NCBI RefSeq assembly: GCF_018294505.1
Contig: NC_057807.1
Coordinates: 135,748,747 to 135,812,746, forward strand
Source of the DNA: Triticum aestivum
Taxonomy: Eukaryota; Streptophyta; Magnoliopsida; Poales; Poaceae
Direction: 5' to 3'
DNA length: 64,000 nt
Shown: positions 60,501-64,000 of the stretch, in pieces
Layout: each line of letters opens with the position of its first letter
Position numbering within the stretch: position 1 is the first letter of the stretch
Notes under the pieces: generated by a model
Told to the model about the DNA's origin: nothing
What the model saw: the letters and a program-made list of their open reading frames with translations, nothing else
Databases searched by the model: none
Made by a program: the position numbers and the translations under genes

Positions 60501-60738
60501 TGGCACACTGAACTATAGAGTAGTCATCAGCTTTGCTCTGCCAGACGTTCTTAACGTCGTCAGTTGCATCAGCAGCAGGCCTGGCACCCAGTGGTGCTTC
60601 CAGGACGTAACTCTTCTGTGCAGCAATGAGGATAATCCTCAGGTTACGGACCCAGTCCGTGTAATTGCTACCATCATCTTTCAACTTTGCTTTCTCAAGG
60701 AACGCATTAAAATTCAATGAAACAACAACACGAGCCAT
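57490..60738 (-). CDS. Copia-2 gag-protease-integrase-RT polyprotein (1082 codons, frameshifted end)
   Basis: The start ATG is at 60738, after an untranslated leader of about 1 kb. Residues 1-230 are the gag domain. A CCHC zinc knuckle (CFYCKQTGHWKRNC) lies near residues 252-265. The protease motif VFDTGS is near 300. The pre-integrase His/Cys domain is at about 435-480. The integrase core shows HTDVCGP, LRSDRGGEY and RNGVSERRNRTL (near 500, 564 and 600). RT runs from about 800, with LYVDDILLIG near 1001. All catalytic motifs I looked for are present. Near 57540 one base of a TTC-AAA context is missing, so the last codons are wrong and RNase H is lost. Without that base the polyprotein would be about 1330 residues, normal for this family. 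Confidence 0.93.
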   Translation of the reverse strand: MARVVVSLNFNAFLEKAKLKDDGSNYTDWVRNLRIILIAAQKSYVLEAPLGARPAADATDDVKNVWQSKADDYSIVQCAMLYGLEPGLQRRFERHGAYEMFQELKLIFQANARIERYEVSNKFYSCKMEENSSVSEHILRMSGYNNHLIQLGVNLPDDSVIDRILQSLPPSYKSFVMNYNMQGMNKTIPELFAMLKAAEVEIKKEHQVLMVNKTTSFKKKGKGKKKGNFKKNGKKVAAQEKKPKFGPKPETECFYCKQTGHWKRNCPKYLADKKDGKVNKGICDIHVIDVYLTRARSSTWVFDTGSIANICNSKQGLRNKRALAKDEVTMRVGNSSKVDVIAVGTLPLHLPSGLVLDLNNCYLVPALSMNIISGSCLMRDGYSFKSENNGCSIYMSNIFYGHAPLKSGLFLLNLDSSDTHIHNVEAKRCRVDNDSATYLWHCRLGHIDVKLMKKLHTDGLLESLDYESLGTCEPCLMGKMSKTPFSGTMERATDLLEIIHTDVCGPMNVEARGGYRYFLTFTDDLSRYGYIYLMKHKSETFEKFKEFQSEVENHRNKKIKFLRSDRGGEYLSYEFGLHLKQCGIVSQLTPPGTPQRNGVSERRNRTLLDMVRSMMSLTDLPLSFWGYALETVAFTLNRAPSKSVETTPYELWFGKKPKLSFLKVWGCDAYVKKLQPDKLEPKSKKCVFIGYPKETVGYTFYHRSEGKTFVAKNGSFLEKEFLLKEVSGRKVELDEITVSTPLLESSSSREPVPVTTTPISEEANDIDHETSDQVSAEPRRSTRVRSAPEWYGNPILEVMLLDHDEPTNYEEAMMSPDSAKWLEAMKSEMGSMYENKVWTLVDLPDDRQAIENKWIFKKKTDADGNVTVYKARLVAKGFRQVQGVDYNETFSPVAMLKSVRIMLAVAAFHNYEIWQMDVKTAFLNGFLEEELYMMQPEGFVDPKGADKVCKLQRSIYGLVQASRSWNKRFDSVIKAYGFIQTFGEACIYKKVSGSSVAFLILYVDDILLIGNDIEFLDSIKGYLNKSFSMKDLGEAAYILGIKIYRDRSRRLIGLSQSTYLDKILKKSKWIRQRKDSCLCYKV

Positions 60739-61768
60739 CTATCTACAAACAAACATAGACAAGCAAGATACTATCAGGTACTAAGTTCATGATAAATTTA
60801 AGTTCAATTAATCATATTACTTAAGAACTCCCACTTAGACAGACATCTCTCTAGTCATCTAAGTGATCACGTGATCCAAATCAACTAAACCATAACCGAT
60901 CATCACGTGAGATGGAGTAGTTTTCAATGGTGAACATCACTATGTTGATCATATCTACTATATGATTCACGCTCGACCTTTCGGTCTCCGTGTTCCAAGG
61001 CCATATCTGCATATGCTAGGCTCGTCAAGTTTAACCTGAGTATTCCGCGTGTGCAAAACTGGCTTGCACCCGTTGTAGATGGACGTAGGGCTTATCACAC
61101 CCGATCATCACGTGGTGTCTGGGCACGACGAACTTTGGCAACGGTGCATACTCAGGGAGAACACTTCTTGATAATTTTAGTGAGAGATCATCTTAAAATG
61201 CTACCATCAATCAAAGCAAGATAAGATGCATAAAGGATAAACATCACATGCAATCAATATAAGTGATATGATATGGCCATCATCATCTTGTGCTTGTGAT
61301 CTCCATCTCCGAAGCACCGTCGTGATCACCATCGTCACCGGCGCGACACCTTGATCTACATGCCCTGCAAAAACAAGTTAGACGTCCTCTACTTTGTTGT
61401 TGAAAATTTTACGTGGCTGCTACGGGCTTAGCAAGAACCGTTCTTACCTACGCATCAAAACCACAACGATAGTTCGTCAAGTTGGTGCTGTTTTAACCTT
61501 CGCAAGGACCGGGCGTAGCCACACTCGATTCAGCTAAAGTGAGAGAGACAGACACCCGCCAGCCACCTTTAAGCACGAGTGCTCGTAACGGTGAAACCAG
61601 TCTCGCGTGAGCGTACGCGTAATGTCGGTCCGGGCAGCTTCATCTCACAATACCGCCGAACCAAAGTATGACATGCTGGTAAGCAGTATGACTTGTATCG
61701 CCCACAACTCACTTGTGTTCTACTCGTGCATATAACATCAACGCATAAAACCTAGGCTCGGATGCCAC
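60739..61768 (-). other. Copia-2 untranslated leader and primer-binding site
   Basis: About 1 kb of non-coding leader, long as in BARE-type elements. At 61755-61767 the minus strand reads TGGCATCCGAGCC, two changes from TGGTATCAGAGCC, the initiator Met-tRNA site. No gene. Confidence 0.8.
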
Positions 61769-63484
61769 TGTTAGGGGAACGTAGTAATTTCAAAAATTTT
61801 CCTACGCACACGCAAGATCATGGTGATGGCATAGCAACGAGAGGGAAGAGTGTTCGTCCACGTACCCTCGTAGACCGTAAGCGGAAGCGTTAGCACAACG
61901 CGGTTGATGTAGTCGTACGTCTTCACGATCCGACCGATCCAAGCACCGAACATACGGGGCCTCCGAGTTCAGCACACGTTCAGCTCGATGACGATCTCCG
62001 GCCTCCGATCCAGACGAGCTCCGGAGATGAGTTCCGTCAGCACGACGGCGTGGTGACGATGATGATGTTCTACCGGCGCAGGGCTTCGCCTAAACTCCGC
62101 GACGATATGACCGAGGTGGAATATGGTGGAGGGGGGCACCGCACACGGCTAAGGAACGATCCGTAGATCAACTTGTGTCTATGGGGTGCCCCCCCCGCCC
62201 CCGTATATAAAGGAGCCAGGGGGGAGGAGGCGGCCGGCCAAGGAGGGCGCGCCAAGGGAGTAGGACTCCCTTCTTTCCAAGTAGGAGTAGGAGAAGGGGG
62301 GAAAAGAGGAGGAAGAGGGGAAGGAAAGGGGGGGCGCCGCCCCCCTTCCCTTGTCCTATTCGGACTAGGAGGGGGAGGGGCGTGCGGCCCCCTCCTGGCT
62401 CCTTCCCTCTTCTCCCTCGTGGCCCATGTAGGCCCAATAACCCCCCGGGGGGTTCCGATAACCTCCCGGTACTCCGGTAAAATGCCGATTTCACCCGGAA
62501 CCATTCCGATGTCCAAACATAGGCTTCCAATATGTCTCGACCATTTCGAGACTCCTCGTCATGTCCGTGATCACATCTAGGACTCCGAACAAACTTCGGT
62601 ACATCAAAACTTGTAAACTCATAATGAAACTGTCATCGTAACGTTAAGCGTGTGGACCCTACGGGTTCGAGAATTATGTAGACATGACCTAGAACCATTC
62701 TCGGTCAATAACCAATAGCGGGACCTGGATGCCCATATTGATTCCTACATATTCTACGAAGATCTTTATCGGTCAAACCGCATAACAACATACGTTGTTC
62801 CCTTTTGTCATCGGTATGTTACTTGCCCGAGATTTGATCGTCGGTATCCAATAACTAGTTCAATCTCGTTACCGGCAAGTCTCTTTACTCGTTTCGTAAT
62901 ACATCATCTCATGACTAACTCATTAGTTACAATGCTTGCAAGGCTTAGGTGATGAGTATTACCGAGAGGGCCCAGAGATACCTCTCCGACAATCGGAGTG
63001 ACAAAACCTAATCTCGAATTATGCCAACCCAACATGTACCTTCGAAAACACCTGTAGAGCACCTTTATAATCACCAAGTTACGTTGTGACGTTTGGTAGC
63101 ACACAAAGTGTTCTTCCGGTAAACGGGAGTTGCACAATCTCATAGTTGCAGGAACTTTGTATAAGTCATGAAGAAAGCAATAGCAGTATACTAAATGATC
63201 AAGTGCTAGGCTAACGGAATGGGTCATGTCAATCACATCATTCTCCTAATGATGTGATCTCACTAATCAAATGACAACACATGTCTATGGTTAGGAAACA
63301 TAACCATCTTTGATTAATGAGCTAGTCAAGTAGAGGCATACTAGTGACTTATATGTTTGTCTATGTATTCACACATGTATCATGTTTCCGGTTAATACAA
63401 TTCTAGCATGAATAATAAACATTTATCATGATATGAGGAAATAAATAATAACTTTATTATTGCCTCTAGGGCATATTTCCTTCA
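61769..63484 (-). repeat. Copia-2 5' LTR (1716 bp)
   Basis: It begins TGTTAGGGGAACG and ends TTTCCTTCA on the plus strand. Read on the minus strand, U3 carries G/C-rich blocks before the TATA element at 62204-62211. Open frames on both strands (for example 62070-62580) are LTR sequence shared with the 3' copy, not genes. Confidence 0.93.
62204..62211 (-). promoter_or_regulatory. Putative TATA box of copia-2 5' LTR
   Basis: TTTATATA in CTCCTTTATATACGGGGGC on the minus strand, conserved at 55409-55416 in the 3' LTR. It would drive the genomic RNA towards the gag gene. Confidence 0.65.
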
Positions 63485-63918
63485 GTTTTATAGGGACAAC
63501 TGTATTCCCTCTTACATCAAATCACATACAGTCGAGGAAATGTAAATGTGTGTGATTGTCTGTTTATCGTACACGTTCTATAATCATGAACTGTTTGTGA
63601 TGGAGCACGCATTGTAAACATAGCACAACAGAATGCCGACTGCGATGGTAATGCGATCATAAACTAGTAGCAAGGATGGAGTGTTTGGGATATTGGAGAT
63701 ATCAGAAACAGTTGTCTGAAGACTCGCGTTTGGGATAGACGCCGGCATCGCATACGCTTAGTTATGCAAAGCATATGCATTCCCACACCCTATCCCCGAC
63801 GGTTTCTGGGTCGTGTGGGAAGGACCCCCCTATCGCACACACTCACCTAGCGACGGTTTAAAATGCAGTCGCGGAAAGGGGTTAAAACCCGTTTGTATAG
63901 CAGCTCGCTGTACCAGTG
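63485..63918. repeat. CACTA subterminal repeats and right terminus
   Basis: This continues the array after copia-2 with units such as GTGTGTGATTG, TGTTTGTGATGG and CGTTTGGGATAG, and opposite-strand copies (CATCGCATACGC, TATCGCACACAC). It ends in GCTGTACCAGTG at 63918, a CACTA-type terminus. A 3-bp TSD cannot be checked without the left end. Confidence 0.5.
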
Positions 63919-64000
63919 GGCCTTCGAGGCTCATCCTTGTTGTCACTTTGGGAACGACCCTGCTTGTCTCCTTGGGTATTGCTTTGTCGGCCTACTTGAG
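63919..64000. other. Flank right of the CACTA terminus
   Basis: 82 bases with no recognised feature. Confidence 0.4.

Larger units (their letters stand above)
54976..63484 (-). mobile_element. Copia-2: full-length BARE/Angela/WIS-like Ty1-copia element
   Basis: Length is 8509 bp with TSD GTTTT (54971-54975 and 63485-63489). The 3' LTR is 54976-56719 (1744 bp) and the 5' LTR is 61769-63484 (1716 bp). The primer site is at 61755-61767, and the polypurine tract abuts 56720. One polyprotein gene (56753-60738) has gag, protease, integrase, RT and RNase H in copia order and is broken by one missing base. By eye the LTRs differ by roughly three dozen substitutions and two indels, consistent with an insertion of intermediate age. 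It lies within the CACTA subterminal array. Confidence 0.95.
51762..63918. mobile_element. CACTA-like DNA transposon, partial
   Basis: A terminal inverted repeat candidate ends at 63918 and reads inward on the minus strand as CACTGGTACAGCGAGCTGC. It is preceded by roughly 30-bp subterminal units on both sides of copia-2 (54650-54975 and 63485-63900). No matching left terminus is in the window; it was probably lost with copia-1's left flank. No transposase is visible. The left limit given is only the edge of copia-1. Confidence 0.5.

Noticed and set aside
62070..62580. Long overlapping open frames on both strands
   Set aside because: Copia-2 LTR sequence, duplicated at 55276-55753 with indels that break the frame.
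1..64000. tRNA, rRNA, CRISPR, bacterial operon or riboswitch signals
   Set aside because: None seen; TGGTATCAGAGC-type motifs are retrotransposon primer sites, not tRNA genes.

Overview
This window looks like intergenic DNA from a large grass genome of the Triticeae type (wheat, Aegilops, barley or rye). It is almost entirely nested LTR retrotransposons of the kinds that fill those genomes: BARE/Angela/WIS-like Ty1-copia elements, Athila-clade Ty3-gypsy elements whose LTRs begin TGATACGTCTCC and whose primer sites match TGGCGCCGTTGCCGGGGAG, a Tat/Retand-like gypsy element, and two chromoviral-type gypsy elements primed at TGGTATCAGAGC. The remainder is part of a CACTA-like DNA transposon. I see no bacterial operons, rRNA, tRNA or CRISPR. 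Family names come from memory of Triticeae repeats and are tentative; structure, boundaries and target-site duplications (TSDs) were read from the sequence.

Layout. 1-675 is the 3' end of an old plus-strand Athila-type element. It is fused to copia-1 (minus strand, 671-7537, resuming at 51622-51761). Copia-1's 5' LTR was split by a 44-kb nest: gypsy element G1 (7538-51616, TSD TAGGG on both sides). G1's 5' LTR was invaded by young gypsy element G2 (7928-18659, LTRs of 3330 bp each, TSD ATATT) and by Athila-type element A2 (20021-35582, both ends deleted). A2 was in turn invaded by Tat/Retand-like element R (24379-33462, LTRs of 480 bp each, TSD ACCAC). G1's 3' LTR was invaded by Athila-type element W (43498-50245), and W's left LTR by a Sabrina-like element (about 36.7 kb to 43497). 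A large deletion then removed most of G1's interior. 51762-54649 is gene-like, low-repeat sequence. It is followed by CACTA subterminal repeats (54650-54975) that continue at 63485-63918. The complete copia element copia-2 (54976-63484, TSD GTTTT) sits between them.

Coding capacity. Only copia-2 carries nearly intact gag, protease, integrase, reverse transcriptase and RNase H, broken by a single-base deletion near 57540. None of the gypsy elements retains a reverse transcriptase. G2 jumps from gag to integrase. R keeps gag and protease. Sabrina keeps gag-protease plus an ATHILA-type ORF. A2 and W carry only short ORFs of unknown function. These elements must have moved with proteins supplied in trans.

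Most interesting content: (1) an antisense, apparently spliced gene inside R with a 'putative gypsy type transposon' (Transposase_28) domain and a coiled-coil tail, whose predicted introns keep the frame; (2) G2, with almost identical LTRs around a gutted interior; (3) uncharacterised ORFs and shared repeat motifs in the two Athila-type elements that lack pol; (4) possible host exons inside the CACTA element. Substitution counts and ages are by-eye estimates.
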